64,000 nt of DNA from Roseateles terrae. GTDB taxonomy: Bacteria; Pseudomonadota; Gammaproteobacteria; Burkholderiales; Burkholderiaceae_C. Under the pieces are notes generated by a model. That model did no database searches. It was not told the origin of the DNA and saw only the letters and a list, made by a program, of their open reading frames with translations. The DNA is taken from NCBI RefSeq assembly GCF_014192155.1, contig NZ_JACHXO010000002.1, positions 1 through 64,000 on the forward strand, in the 5' to 3' direction. Positions 46,183 to 55,763 of the stretch are shown one piece after another (within the stretch, counting starts at the first letter, position 1; every line of letters begins with the position of its first letter). A program made the position numbers and the translations under genes.

Positions 46183-48144
46183 TCACATATCCCTGAAGAC
46201 AGCGCAATACGCCTGGTTGTTGACAGTGAGGGTGCTGCCGGCTTGATTGGTGACCGTCACGTTGCCACCGCCGTCCGCGGAGCAGCGATAACGCGCGCGC
46301 ACCGTCAGGAGGCCATTTGTTGCACCGAGGTAGTTGTTTGCGGCTGACCAGCCACTTCCAGATTCAAGGGACATGCCGGCAGGTAACCCAATCTGGACGT
46401 TCTGCGTCGCTGCAGTCGCCCCTGAGTACGGCAGGTGCACAACGACGTCACCTTTTTCCCCCTTGGCGAAGTTCCAAGGAATAGTCGCAATAGCCACGCC
46501 CACCGCATAGGAGGAACCGCTTCCCAAATTCGCACTGACCGAACGCATCAGTGCCGCTACACCTGCGGAATGCACCGGTATTCCGACGTATCGGATGTTG
46601 TTGCGACCGGCCCCGACGATGTCTCCGACCGTAGAGCCGAACAGCGGACCCACCGAGCAGTCCACACCAGCGCTCCCATTGAGCACAACGCCATTGGCGT
46701 AGGTTCCGTCGAACGACAGATTCGCGCAAACGACCTTGTTGTTGTTGTTGTCCCCGACCACGCCGATCGCGGAGTTCGATCCGGCCTTGAACAGCCCGTT
46801 GAAGATGTTGATGTTGGAGGCGTTGTTGTGCAACGCAAATGCTGTGCCCGTGACTCCCGTGACAACGAAGCCATTGATCTCAAAGCTGTAGGCGACGCCG
46901 CCGGCGGACGCCACGAACTGCGTGCGCCCGTTCAGAACCACGTTCCCGACCTTGATCGACTCACAGAGTGCCGTAGAGGGAGCCTGGAACTGGAAGATGT
47001 AGCCAGTCGTACTGATGAACGGTGCAGCTACGCCCAGGTAGCTGTTGGAGACAGTCATCACATAGAGGTCGGTGACATCGAAGACGATCTCATAGTTGTC
47101 GATCGTGCAGGTATCGATGTGCCACCCCTCGGAGTAGTAAGTGGTCCCGCCAGTCGAGCGCAGCTTCGCGAAGTAGGTTCCAGCGGCGCCGGTAGCGCCA
47201 AAGAACAGAGACGAGGTAATGTGGATTTCAACCGTTTTTCCAGTCGTGGCATCGATCCCGCAGGGCGTGTACCACATGCACTTCGAGATGAATACTTGCC
47301 GAACAGCAAGATCAAACTTCAGCGCGGCCGTGATGGTCGGGCTCGTGATGTACAGCCCCTCGATGCGAATCTGTCGGGCGTACTGGTTGACCGACGTCGG
47401 CTGGTTCGTCGTTCCTTGGCAAAACAAGAAGCACGAAGCCGTGCCTTGAACCGCGCCTCCGCCGTGGACGATGTAGAGACTTTCCTTGGCACCCGTGAAC
47501 GAAAACGCGGGCGTGCTGCCACATGCAAGGTTCAGGTCCGCGCCCATCATGTTGATGACCGCCCGATCTGGAAGCGCAACGGTGGACGTGATCTTCCAGG
47601 CGCGATTCCGGATGTCCAGCGTGCGGCTGTAGATGAAGCACATGTTGAAGAATGGCGTGTCATCTGCAACGCCATCCCCCACCGCCCCGAATGCTCGCGG
47701 GCTTGCTCCAACGTCGTCCAGCCTGGCGCCGATGGATCGCGAGACGTAGTTCTTGCCGCCGCCGTACCCCATAAGAGCCGGGCCCTTCGACGCATCAGTG
47801 AAGTCACTGAGGTCCGCGCCAAGTACACCTTGGTAGATCCGCCACTTGGCAGCTAGGTCACCCGCGAAGGTGGACCCAGAAATGTGGGCTGCGATGCAGA
47901 TGTAAGCGATGCCGCCAGCGAGAACGACATCCTTCAGGTTGTACGAAACACCTGAAGCCCAGCTTCCACGGGGAGTGACTGCGGCAATTGACGCAACAGC
48001 ACCAGCCAGGGTCATCCTCGGCAGACCAAAGCGATCCGCATAGCTGACAACCTGGGAATTGAGCACCTCATCGAACCGCTCAGCGTTGTAGAGCAGATCC
48101 TGTGGAAGCTTGCTCGGTATGGGGGTGCTACTGGGCGTGGTCAT
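46183..48144 (-). CDS. phage tailspike/tail fibre with pectate-lyase-type beta-helix
   Basis: A 653-residue host-recognition protein. Residues 1-150 form a head-binding part (QDLLYNAERFDEVLNSQVVSYADRFG, GVSYNLKDVVLAGGIAYICIA). At about 155 the motif AFGAVGDGVADDTPFF starts a pectate-lyase-3 right-handed beta-helix that runs to about 530. A C-terminal beta domain follows. Such spikes bind or depolymerise surface polysaccharide. The start codon overlaps the tail tip stop by one base. It is the natural partner of the prophage-encoded acyltransferase that may mask the receptor. Confidence 0.88.
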   Translation of the reverse strand: MTTPSSTPIPSKLPQDLLYNAERFDEVLNSQVVSYADRFGLPRMTLAGAVASIAAVTPRGSWASGVSYNLKDVVLAGGIAYICIAAHISGSTFAGDLAAKWRIYQGVLGADLSDFTDASKGPALMGYGGGKNYVSRSIGARLDDVGASPRAFGAVGDGVADDTPFFNMCFIYSRTLDIRNRAWKITSTVALPDRAVINMMGADLNLACGSTPAFSFTGAKESLYIVHGGGAVQGTASCFLFCQGTTNQPTSVNQYARQIRIEGLYITSPTITAALKFDLAVRQVFISKCMWYTPCGIDATTGKTVEIHITSSLFFGATGAAGTYFAKLRSTGGTTYYSEGWHIDTCTIDNYEIVFDVTDLYVMTVSNSYLGVAAPFISTTGYIFQFQAPSTALCESIKVGNVVLNGRTQFVASAGGVAYSFEINGFVVTGVTGTAFALHNNASNINIFNGLFKAGSNSAIGVVGDNNNNKVVCANLSFDGTYANGVVLNGSAGVDCSVGPLFGSTVGDIVGAGRNNIRYVGIPVHSAGVAALMRSVSANLGSGSSYAVGVAIATIPWNFAKGEKGDVVVHLPYSGATAATQNVQIGLPAGMSLESGSGWSAANNYLGATNGLLTVRARYRCSADGGGNVTVTNQAGSTLTVNNQAYCAVFRDM

Positions 48145-50612
48145 CAGTCTTGCTCGTAGAGGCGCGCGTCATAGTTGACCAATGCTATGGAGACGGTTTT
48201 CCCGTCGCCTTCCGGCTTCGCGCTCGTGAGGGTGTAAAGACCGGCCGATTCCATCTCCGCTGTGGTGAGTCCGACGGTCAGTGCGTAGCGGCTTCCGCAT
48301 TGGCTCGTTACCCCATCTGCGACAAAGATCCCTGACGGGATTGCCCCAGATAGACGCACCGCTTCGCCTTCGGGGTAGCAGACGATGGGAGGCCCCAGCA
48401 GAGCCCCGTCCACACCCGTGAACTGAATTCGCCCGGAAGGCAACCCCTTCCAGTCGATCAGTTCACTCGTGGCAATGAGGGACCCACTGATTGCCAGGAC
48501 CTCGCCAGCCTGGAGGTTGTCGTCGGCTGCGTAGTCGTTGGGGTCGATGTAGCGCACCAGTGCCCCAGGCCCTATGGCCCCAGCGTCTGCCAGCGCGGTG
48601 TCGGAGATCGACGTGCGCTGGTAGAGGATGCGGCGGGCCTCCAGTTGAGCCCTGTTCATGGCTTGCTGCTGATTGGTGCAGCCGGGAAATTGAAACTTCT
48701 TGGGGTTGCTGCTCGCGCCGACCACCACGGACCCGCTATCAACGCGCAGCCGGACATAGGCCTTCTTGCTCTGGCTGGCCTCGTCCACGTACTCAACCTC
48801 GACACCGTCACTAGCGTTTGGAATGAACGCGGAGTAGGCGGCTTTCGAATCACCGGCCCCGGCGAGGTTGCGATAGTCGAACTGAAGCTCCACGTCCTCC
48901 TTCGCCTCATCCCGGCTCACGGTCCACCGCGTTCCGTCGCGCCACATAAGGCACCGAGCGTGGTTTGCGATGAGTAGCATGCGCTCGCCCAGGCTCATGT
49001 CTGCATCGTCTAGGCTGCCGTCGAAGCGCAGAAGCGGGGAGTCCTCGCCTAAACGGTCGTTGATCTCCTGAAGCGCGTCCGTATCCAGCTCGGACATCGA
49101 GTTCCCGGCCAGCGTCCAGACATGAGCCAGAACTCGTGCGAAGTTGCGTGAGGGGCTGATGGCATCACTTGCCAGTTGGCGGACATGGCGAGCCCAGCGT
49201 AGATTGAACTTTCGGTCACTGAAGCCTGTGGCCTCGGTTGTCGCCTTTGTGGTCACCCGAATGACTGTCACACCCGGTACCACCTTCTGTGCGTAATAGC
49301 GGACGGCATAGAGCTCCTCCAGCTTGGCGACATCCGATCCGTTTTCTCCGATCTGCAGCGTCTTCCGGGTGAACTCACACCGGTAACGCCCATAGCCGGC
49401 TGTCGGCACCACGTCCGTCGTCCAGTACCTGGAGTCGTAGGTATCCGCCGTGAAGGAGAATGTCTGCGTCTGGCGGGTGCCAGGAATCTCCAGACCGTCA
49501 CTGCCGATCTGCCACCAGGATGTGTCGATGGACACGGTCCCTTTGAGTCCCCGGAGAAAAACGGTATTCCACCGAATCCGATCGCAATCAATTGGGAGGG
49601 TGTATGGGCCTTGAGTGACGTAGGAGACGACGACCTGAGGGACGATTGTGAAGTCGATTAGCGAGCCGGACGCCGCGGCTGCCCACGCCGGCCCGCCGGT
49701 GAAGGTGAAGGTCACATTGCCCGCGCTCACGGCTGCGCTGGCCACCGTCACGACTTGGTTGTAGGCACTTGGCCCGCTGCCGTAGATAAAAGACACGCGG
49801 GCAGTTCCCGCGGGCACCAAGGCTTTGATCGGCGTGAGTTCCGATGCGTCGGCAACTGTGATCGTAAAGGTTCCACTTCCGGCAGTGGCCGCGTTGAACG
49901 AACCGCGGGCGGTGACGGTTGGCGATTTCACTGGATAGGCCAACTCCTGCCCGTTGACCTCGTCGCTTTCGAAGGTCTCAAGCACATCCTGAAGCGTCGT
50001 AGTGCGGTTCTCCGGATACCCTGCGCCGGGTGCGGGAGAGAAGATCTCGTAACTTGCGCCGCTGATGCTGGTGATCGGGGTCTCAGCGTACTGGACCTGA
50101 CTAATCGTCCCAATGCCGCGACTGATGCACATCCATTCCGTCACGTACTTGATGTGATCGATGTACTGAACTGTGCTGGGCTGGATCAGATCAGGCCAGA
50201 CCCGGCGAAAACCGTAGACGTCGGGGATGGCTTGGTATGCCCGGGCGATGTTGGACTGGCCCGTCAGGTAGTTGTTGGGGCTGTCCTTCCCGGCAGCTCC
50301 AGACTTTGGCACCTTGGGGAGCAGTGGTCGCAGGACGAAGGAAAGGATTGAGCTGATCGCACTGAAGACCGCTCCGATGATTCCGCCCTCCGGACGCATG
50401 CAGATGCGCACCTCATCAATGAGCGATGGCTGACGATCAAGCGCATCACAGGACGCCGGATCTTCGACCTTCTGGCCATTGAGATACACGGTGCAGCCAT
50501 AGCCACCGCCGGGCATACGGGCCTCGATGTTGCCCTGAATCGTCTTTGCCATGTCCCAGGCGAAAGATCGGTGCCCAGACGCTCCGGCCGGGTCGTAGAA
50601 GATGGTCAGCAT
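48144..50612 (-). CDS. phage tail tip protein J (host specificity)
   Basis: An 822-residue central tail tip protein of the lambda gpJ/TipJ type: LTIFYDPAGASGHRSFAWDM at the start, a membrane-like stretch IIGAVFSAISSILSFVLRPLLP, AYQAIPDVYGFRRVWPDL (the conserved J block), VTVIRVTTKATTEATGFSDRKFN, and a C-terminal FN3/beta part with AGEVLAISGSLIATS. It forms the tip that contacts the cell. It overlaps the upstream NlpC/P60 gene by 7 bases. Confidence 0.9.
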   Translation of the reverse strand: MLTIFYDPAGASGHRSFAWDMAKTIQGNIEARMPGGGYGCTVYLNGQKVEDPASCDALDRQPSLIDEVRICMRPEGGIIGAVFSAISSILSFVLRPLLPKVPKSGAAGKDSPNNYLTGQSNIARAYQAIPDVYGFRRVWPDLIQPSTVQYIDHIKYVTEWMCISRGIGTISQVQYAETPITSISGASYEIFSPAPGAGYPENRTTTLQDVLETFESDEVNGQELAYPVKSPTVTARGSFNAATAGSGTFTITVADASELTPIKALVPAGTARVSFIYGSGPSAYNQVVTVASAAVSAGNVTFTFTGGPAWAAAASGSLIDFTIVPQVVVSYVTQGPYTLPIDCDRIRWNTVFLRGLKGTVSIDTSWWQIGSDGLEIPGTRQTQTFSFTADTYDSRYWTTDVVPTAGYGRYRCEFTRKTLQIGENGSDVAKLEELYAVRYYAQKVVPGVTVIRVTTKATTEATGFSDRKFNLRWARHVRQLASDAISPSRNFARVLAHVWTLAGNSMSELDTDALQEINDRLGEDSPLLRFDGSLDDADMSLGERMLLIANHARCLMWRDGTRWTVSRDEAKEDVELQFDYRNLAGAGDSKAAYSAFIPNASDGVEVEYVDEASQSKKAYVRLRVDSGSVVVGASSNPKKFQFPGCTNQQQAMNRAQLEARRILYQRTSISDTALADAGAIGPGALVRYIDPNDYAADDNLQAGEVLAISGSLIATSELIDWKGLPSGRIQFTGVDGALLGPPIVCYPEGEAVRLSGAIPSGIFVADGVTSQCGSRYALTVGLTTAEMESAGLYTLTSAKPEGDGKTVSIALVNYDARLYEQD

Positions 50613-51007
50613 GGGGTGTAGCGGTAGAGCCTGATGTGTCCGTAGGTGCGCTGCAGCGCCTGGACCCGTGTGATTCGGACGCTCCCAGGCTGGACCTCAG
50701 AACCCTCCGCATGGATGGCCCTGCGTTGATCAAGGAAAACCCCGCAGTGCGCCGGTCGACCGCCGACCCACGCCATCCACATCACCGGCCCAACGCTCGA
50801 GTCGCACTCCTCCCACTCCGGCGAATTTGCCAGTCCGGTTGCAATGTCGGTGTGGGGCACTTCGCCCATCTCGATTCCGAGCACCTCACGGAACCAGAGA
50901 ATCACCAGGCCATAGCAGTCCATCGCCTGCCAGTCGGAGCGCCATTTCGCCCACGGCAGCCCTACGGCCCTCGCGGCGAACTCTTGAGGTGTCATCAGTG
51001 TCTTCAC
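50606..51007 (-). CDS. phage NlpC/P60 tail assembly peptidase (gpK type)
   Basis: A 133-residue C40 peptidase. The nucleophilic Cys is in AMDCYGLVILWFREVLG and the catalytic His in GGRPAHCGVFLDQ. In lambda-like phages this protein helps tail tip assembly or degrades murein. The start is GTG at 51007. This choice is supported by the conserved motif that lies exactly 6 bases before it, as before two other late genes; an ATG at 50995 is the alternative. Confidence 0.88.
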   Translation of the reverse strand: MKTLMTPQEFAARAVGLPWAKWRSDWQAMDCYGLVILWFREVLGIEMGEVPHTDIATGLANSPEWEECDSSVGPVMWMAWVGGRPAHCGVFLDQRRAIHAEGSEVQPGSVRITRVQALQRTYGHIRLYRYTPC

Positions 51008-51013
51008 CCCAGC

Positions 51014-51023
51014 GCATGCTAGG
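51014..51023 (-). promoter_or_regulatory. late-operon start motif, copy 1
   Basis: Minus strand CCTAGCATGC, 6 bases before the GTG start of the NlpC/P60 gene, in one of the few late-operon gaps longer than 19 bases. Contains TAGCAT, similar to a -10 box. See the two other copies at 51994-52003 and 62248-62257. Confidence 0.5.
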
Positions 51024-51031
51024 GAGTGAGA

Positions 51032-51511
51032 TCAGAGCAGCGTGAGGCCTGTGAAGACCGATGGGTCGTAAATCGGCCCTACGTCTCGTCTCATCGGGTT
51101 GTCCACGGTGGCATTGATGCTCACCGCGGTATTGCTGAAGGCAATGCCGGCAGAGTCAGAAGCAAAGAGGTCCCAGGTAATTTGCGGAGTTACCTGGTCC
51201 CCCAGGTAGACGGAATACCTCACTCTCAGCGGCGCCGGGGTAGCGCTGTTGATCTTCTGCAGCTGCTGCTTGAAGTCCCGTCCGACCTGCTCCCGCGAGA
51301 ATGAGAGAGTGAGCTTGGGTTGCCCATCGCTCTGTCTATCCGGCTGCTTGATTGACATGCCTGCTGGGAGATGGACCTCACCGCCTAGTGTCACCTCTTC
51401 GAATTGATTCGCCACCAGCCTGAACGGGGCGTCAAAGGCCGGATGCTCGATGATGATCGAGTGGAACTCCGGCAAGGGGCTTTTAGTGGCCCAATAGGTG
51501 CGCTTGTCCAT
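51032..51511 (-). CDS. phage tail protein, DUF1833
   Basis: A 159-residue protein (FHSIIIEHPAFDAPFRLVAN, VTLGGEVHLPAGMSIKQ, LRVRYSVYLGDQVTPQITWD, and an ending AVSINATVDNPMRRDVGPIYD). This matches DUF1833, a beta-sandwich protein found at the position of gpL or minor tail proteins of siphoviruses. It lies directly before the NlpC gene and overlaps the preceding stop by one base. Confidence 0.8.
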   Translation of the reverse strand: MDKRTYWATKSPLPEFHSIIIEHPAFDAPFRLVANQFEEVTLGGEVHLPAGMSIKQPDRQSDGQPKLTLSFSREQVGRDFKQQLQKINSATPAPLRVRYSVYLGDQVTPQITWDLFASDSAGIAFSNTAVSINATVDNPMRRDVGPIYDPSVFTGLTLL

Positions 51512-51987
51512 CAGGAGAGCGGCATCTCTTGGTTCATCGCATGATCCAGCAGACTCGACCAGCTGTACCAGTCGGGCAGGCCGACGATGAGATCGGCTGA
51601 GTCATTGAAGACCTGCGGAATGATCTGCTTTCGGGCCATGATCTTCGCGGAGTACTTCCACAGGGGACCAGCCTCGGTGGCCGGCAGCAAGCTGTCCGGA
51701 ATGAACTGGCAGGTGTGGACCAGAGATCCGAACTCCGTCCTGATCGGCATGTCGAAGGGCTTCTGCCAACTGCCGAGTTTGATAACGCCCCAGAGCTGGA
51801 AAGCCACAGACTCCGCTTCGGTGAAGATGAAGTCCACATCCCACATCACGGGAACATCGGTACCGGTGGCCTGCGTGTAGCCCGGGCCGCGCCGAGGGTC
51901 CGCCATCGAGAAGGCCGCAGGCTGACTCCGGCTCTTGCCGGCCCGCAGGATGGACCTGATCGTGAATGGATAGACCTCGTTCGCCAT
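51511..51987 (-). CDS. phage minor tail protein
   Basis: A 158-residue protein (ANEVYPFTIRSILRAGKSRS, VMWDVDFIFTEAESVAFQLW, then FGSLVHTCQFIPDSLLP). The beta-rich pattern and position after the tape measure fit a distal or minor tail protein. I do not recognise a precise family. The ATG at 51987 is supported by the motif exactly 6 bases upstream; a longer frame to 52188 overlaps the tape measure gene and is not expected to be used. Confidence 0.78.
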   Translation of the reverse strand: MANEVYPFTIRSILRAGKSRSQPAAFSMADPRRGPGYTQATGTDVPVMWDVDFIFTEAESVAFQLWGVIKLGSWQKPFDMPIRTEFGSLVHTCQFIPDSLLPATEAGPLWKYSAKIMARKQIIPQVFNDSADLIVGLPDWYSWSSLLDHAMNQEMPLS

Positions 51988-51993
51988 GGATTG

Positions 51994-52003
51994 CGATGCT
52001 AGG
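51994..52003 (-). promoter_or_regulatory. late-operon start motif, copy 2
   Basis: Minus strand CCTAGCATCG, 6 bases before the ATG at 51987, directly after the tape measure stop. Differs from the other copies in the last two bases. Confidence 0.5.
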
Positions 52004-52007
52004 TAGG

Positions 52008-54860
52008 CTACAGGCGCCCCTGCACATTGCTGGCGCCGCGGAGCGCTGACCATGTGGTGCCGGAGTTGCTGGAGAACTCGGCCGCGATCTCGGCCTTTGC
52101 TTGGGCTACCGCGATCTCGATGGTCCTTGACTGCGCGTCCACGTTGGCGACCGTGCCCACCGGAGCGTTGTTGATGATGATGTTCCAACCACCGGCCCCG
52201 CCTCCCACCTGGTCAGCCGGCGTGACGTTGCCATCCTTGGTGGGAAGCATGTACTGCTTGCCGTTGCTCGCGGTGTACATCTCCGGGCGCCCGGTTTCGT
52301 TCACCCGGTAGAGGTCGCCGGCGTTCACGCCGCCGCCGTACTGCCTTGCACCAGCGACAGGCGCGGTCGCAATGGCCGGGGCGCCGATTGCAGCTGCAGC
52401 AGCACCTGCAGCGGCAGCCGCAGCCGGAGCCAGACCAGGGCCAATGATCGGAATCGCGGCGGTGGCCATGAAGGCATTCTGTGCGGCCAGGGCCGTCGTC
52501 CCCGATACCTGCGCCGTCACCGACGCGGTATAGAGAGCAGCGTTTGCTGCCTTTGCCGCCATCTGGGCTTTCTCTGCCGCCTGGCCGATCAATGCGTTCT
52601 TCACGTACTGCACGCCGATCTGGACCAGTGCCTTCACAGCCTCATTCAGGATCACACCGCCAAGCGCGCGCATCGCATCGGCCGCGCTCATAGTGCCGGA
52701 GATCAGGCCGGTGATGGTGGACGACGCTGTGCTGGACAGGCTGTTGAGCGTGTCCATGACGAACTTGTTGCCGTCGCCTTGAGCGGTGAATTCGGCTTCG
52801 GCCAGTGCCAGGCGCTGCTGCTGGTACTGCGTGGCCAGCTCGGTCCGCTTCTGCTCGACAAACTGCGTGCCGTCCACGCCGGCCTTGGCCATCTGCTCTT
52901 CGTAGTACTGGACGATCGCCAGCTTCTGCTGGTATTCCTGCTCCAGCTGGGCCAGCGGATTGATGCTCAGCACCTGCTGGCGGATGGCGTTCTGGGCATC
53001 CACGGCCGCCCTCGCCTTTTCCGCCTCGGCTTGGGCGTAGGTGATCGCTCCCGCCCGCGCCGCCGCATCGGCCCGCCGGAAAGACTCCTGGCGAATCAAG
53101 TCAATCCGGGTGATCTCGTCAGTCGTCGCCGCGATGCTAGTCTCTGCCACGGTCTGGGTCAGACGCTCCTGCAGCTCCGCCCGCGCCTTGGCCGCCTCGG
53201 CTGACGCCAGCACCTTCGCGTTCTCCGCCTCCGCATGGGTCTTGACACCCAAGCGTTCGTCAGCCTCCGCACGCCGGAACGCCTCCGACCGGATGGCCTC
53301 AATCTTCGCCTCCGCGTCCGTCGTCAGCTGAATATTCAGCTCTGCAGCCTGTTGCGCCGTTTGCTCTTCAACGAGCTCTCGCTCCCGGGCGAACTTCTTG
53401 TGGATCTCTGCACGAGCGCTCTGGTAGACGCTGGCGTTGTTCTTGTCCTCGGCCATTCGGCGCGCGTTTTCGGCAAGAGCCTTGCGCTCCTGGGCGTCGA
53501 TCTTGTCCAGCGCGAAAGCGTTCTCGGCGACCAGGCCTTCGTAGTAGGCCTGCGCCGCCTCGGCCCGCGCCTTCAGCTTTCGCGCCGCATCGTCGTCTGC
53601 AGGCGCCTTCAGCTTCGACGGCCCCTTGGGCATTTCCGGGTTGATGAACCCTCGGCCGCCGCCGGCACCCTGTTCCCATGCGTCCCGCATCTGTTGGCCG
53701 AAGAGCTTGCGGTCTGCCAAGGTCTTCTGGTCCGCCTCGTCCAGCTTGCGCCGGCGCTCTTCCGCGTCGGCTGTCATGGCCTCGCCGATGGCGCGCGCAC
53801 CGGAAAAGTCGCCTCGCAACACGGACATGACTTGGGCTCCGATTCCTCCGATCTCGGTACCCATGGATTCGAAGACGAACTTCACATTGCGGCCCAGCAC
53901 GCTCAGTGCCTGCCAAGTAACGTCAGCGGCATCAACCAGGTAGGACAGCGCGACCTTGGAAGTCTGAGCCCACGACTTGACCGCGTCGTTTCGATTGAGC
54001 TTGCCAGCCTCATCGTCCATGGCGCCGAGTTGAACAGCAAGTTTGTCCAACACCTGCCCGAAGCCTTGAGCGATACCGGTGGCCGCAGCGCTGGTGCCGG
54101 TGAGGTTGTCCAGCTTCTCGTTCGCGCGGGCTGCTGCGTCCTCCAGTACGGTCATGGCGCCGCTGAACGTCTGCGGGAACTGCTTGAAATCGGCGTCGAT
54201 CTTGGTGGCAGCCTTCGAGAGCGCATTCGCCACCACATCGGCGGTCAGCTTTCCCTCGGCGCCGAGGTTTTTCAGGGCGCCCACCGGCACGCCGATTGCA
54301 TCAGCCATCTGACGCATCAGGTATGGTGCGGACTCCATCAGGGATCGCAGCTCATCACCCTGGAGCTTGCCGGAGCCCAGCGCCTGGCCGAACTGCAGCA
54401 TGGCATTCTTGGCTTCCTCCGCCGAGGCGCCGGATACCTTGATCGCCTGGGCCAACGTCAGCGTCATGGACAGCGTGTCCTGCTGGGACCCGCCCATCTG
54501 GAGGATGGACTGGTTCAGCCGCGCGAAGACGTCCACGTTGGCGGCCATCGCCGTCTGCGTCTTCGTGCTGATGACCTGCAGGGCCTTGAACGCTTCGGTG
54601 CCCTGATCAATGCTGCCGGCGGCCACCTGCACCCGCACGGCGAGCATCCGGAACTCGTCGGCGAGGTTGACAGACTTCACCGCGGCGGCGGCGACCGCGT
54701 AGAGCTGGATTGCACGGGTGATCTTCGTCAGTCCAGCGCCGAGGGAATCCAAGCTTGCGGCCGAGTCACTGACGGTCTTCTGGACCGCGCGCTGCCCTTC
54801 AACAAGCTTGCGCGTGTCCAAAGACACGTCGTAATAGATCTCACCGACTTTCGCGGCCAC
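52008..54860 (-). CDS. phage tape measure protein
   Basis: A 950-residue protein that sets tail length. Residues 60-230 are the tape-measure domain (RVQVAAGSIDQGTEAFKALQ, FARLNQSILQMGGSQQDTLS, QFGQALGSGKLQGDELRSLMES, a TMP family signature). A long coiled coil with Ala/Glu/Arg repeats covers about 400-680. Near the C-terminus is a Gly/Ala-rich hydrophobic stretch (AIPIIGPGLAPAAAAAAGAA), which may insert into the host membrane. The first residues overlap the chaperone gene by 20 bases. Confidence 0.93.
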   Translation of the reverse strand: MAAKVGEIYYDVSLDTRKLVEGQRAVQKTVSDSAASLDSLGAGLTKITRAIQLYAVAAAAVKSVNLADEFRMLAVRVQVAAGSIDQGTEAFKALQVISTKTQTAMAANVDVFARLNQSILQMGGSQQDTLSMTLTLAQAIKVSGASAEEAKNAMLQFGQALGSGKLQGDELRSLMESAPYLMRQMADAIGVPVGALKNLGAEGKLTADVVANALSKAATKIDADFKQFPQTFSGAMTVLEDAAARANEKLDNLTGTSAAATGIAQGFGQVLDKLAVQLGAMDDEAGKLNRNDAVKSWAQTSKVALSYLVDAADVTWQALSVLGRNVKFVFESMGTEIGGIGAQVMSVLRGDFSGARAIGEAMTADAEERRRKLDEADQKTLADRKLFGQQMRDAWEQGAGGGRGFINPEMPKGPSKLKAPADDDAARKLKARAEAAQAYYEGLVAENAFALDKIDAQERKALAENARRMAEDKNNASVYQSARAEIHKKFARERELVEEQTAQQAAELNIQLTTDAEAKIEAIRSEAFRRAEADERLGVKTHAEAENAKVLASAEAAKARAELQERLTQTVAETSIAATTDEITRIDLIRQESFRRADAAARAGAITYAQAEAEKARAAVDAQNAIRQQVLSINPLAQLEQEYQQKLAIVQYYEEQMAKAGVDGTQFVEQKRTELATQYQQQRLALAEAEFTAQGDGNKFVMDTLNSLSSTASSTITGLISGTMSAADAMRALGGVILNEAVKALVQIGVQYVKNALIGQAAEKAQMAAKAANAALYTASVTAQVSGTTALAAQNAFMATAAIPIIGPGLAPAAAAAAGAAAAAIGAPAIATAPVAGARQYGGGVNAGDLYRVNETGRPEMYTASNGKQYMLPTKDGNVTPADQVGGGAGGWNIIINNAPVGTVANVDAQSRTIEIAVAQAKAEIAAEFSSNSGTTWSALRGASNVQGRL

Positions 54861-55407
54861 GCATCATCTCCTCGTGCTGGCGCATGCGCGCCTCGTACTC
54901 TTCGCGGGTTGGGACATCGCGCCCCTTGGAGTCGCCGGACCTCGGGAACTTCATCTCAAACATGCTCTGGAACTCGGTCATGCTGAGAGCTTCGGCGTCG
55001 TGGCTCGACAGGCCCAGGTGAACGCGTGCAGCGCTGATGTACTCGACCGCGTCAAACCGATCGGAGAACTTCCCATCCCCTTCTTCGCCACCAGGCCGAG
55101 CTTTGCCGACGATGCCATGGCGCATCAGGTGCTGAGCGATGATCACCATCTCGGCGCCCGGCATGGCGCCAGGAACCCATCCAGTCTCACCAAGGTATCC
55201 GATCAGCGGAGACGGGTCTTCCTGATCGCACAGACAAGCCAAGACATAGGCCGCATCCTTTTCGGCATGCGGCCCGTGGAGCCCGGCAAAAATGGCCACG
55301 ATCTCATGAGGACTCCCCAAGGATGCGATGCGGTAGAACGATGGGCGGAAGGTGTATTCCGTCCCATCGCCCAGCGTGGCCCGGACGAATCCGGCCTCGG
55401 GGAGCAT
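54841..55407 (-). CDS. phage tail assembly chaperone-like protein (DUF6246 type)
   Basis: A 188-residue protein (FVRATLGDGTEYTFRPSFYR, HEIVAIFAGLHGPHAEKDAA, EMVIIAQHLMRHGIVGK, EYISAARVHLGLSSHDAEAL, then FQSMFEMKFP). The order and sequence fit the DUF6246 proteins found between tail tube and tape measure genes; lambda has gpG/gpGT here. The basic tail (EEYEARMRQHEEMMRGRESR) overlaps the tape measure start. I see no obvious frameshift extension. Confidence 0.78.
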   Translation of the reverse strand: MLPEAGFVRATLGDGTEYTFRPSFYRIASLGSPHEIVAIFAGLHGPHAEKDAAYVLACLCDQEDPSPLIGYLGETGWVPGAMPGAEMVIIAQHLMRHGIVGKARPGGEEGDGKFSDRFDAVEYISAARVHLGLSSHDAEALSMTEFQSMFEMKFPRSGDSKGRDVPTREEYEARMRQHEEMMRGRESR

Positions 55408-55754
55408 CAGAGATCGAGCAGCTGCGCGCTGACGCCCGTTGCGCCGGTGATCGTCACCACGCCCTTGCAGTAGTGCGCGATGGTGGAGAGGATCACCGCC
55501 TTGGTCTCACCGGCAGCCAGGGTGAAGGTGTAGCCGGCGGAGACGTCCACCACGCCCAGACCCGGCACGTTGACGGTCGTGCCGCCATCGCCGTCGATCT
55601 TGGGCGTCAGCGCGCCGGCTGTGCCATTGCGCAGCACCAGCAGCTGCTTCGCGGTGGGGTTGATCGTGATGGTGTCGCTGGCGGTCATCACCGTGGCCGG
55701 GGCCAGGAATTCACGGGCCTGCGTGCGGCCGTCGATGGAAGCGATTGCAGCCAT
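55407..55754 (-). CDS. phage tail-region beta protein
   Basis: A 115-residue beta-rich protein (GRTQAREFLAPATVMTASD, QLLVLRNGTAGALTPKIDGD, GVVDVSAGYTFTLAAGETKA). The pattern is like small Ig-like or decoration proteins of tails and capsids. It lies between the tail tube and the chaperone. The precise family is not recognised. Confidence 0.65.
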   Translation of the reverse strand: MAAIASIDGRTQAREFLAPATVMTASDTITINPTAKQLLVLRNGTAGALTPKIDGDGGTTVNVPGLGVVDVSAGYTFTLAAGETKAVILSTIAHYCKGVVTITGATGVSAQLLDL

Positions 55755-55763
55755 GTCCCCTCC

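Noticed and set aside
53235-54986. A 583-codon plus-strand frame opposite the tape measure gene
   Set aside because: Same cause: composition-driven antisense frame opposite an Ala-rich coiled-coil gene. No start signal or domain.
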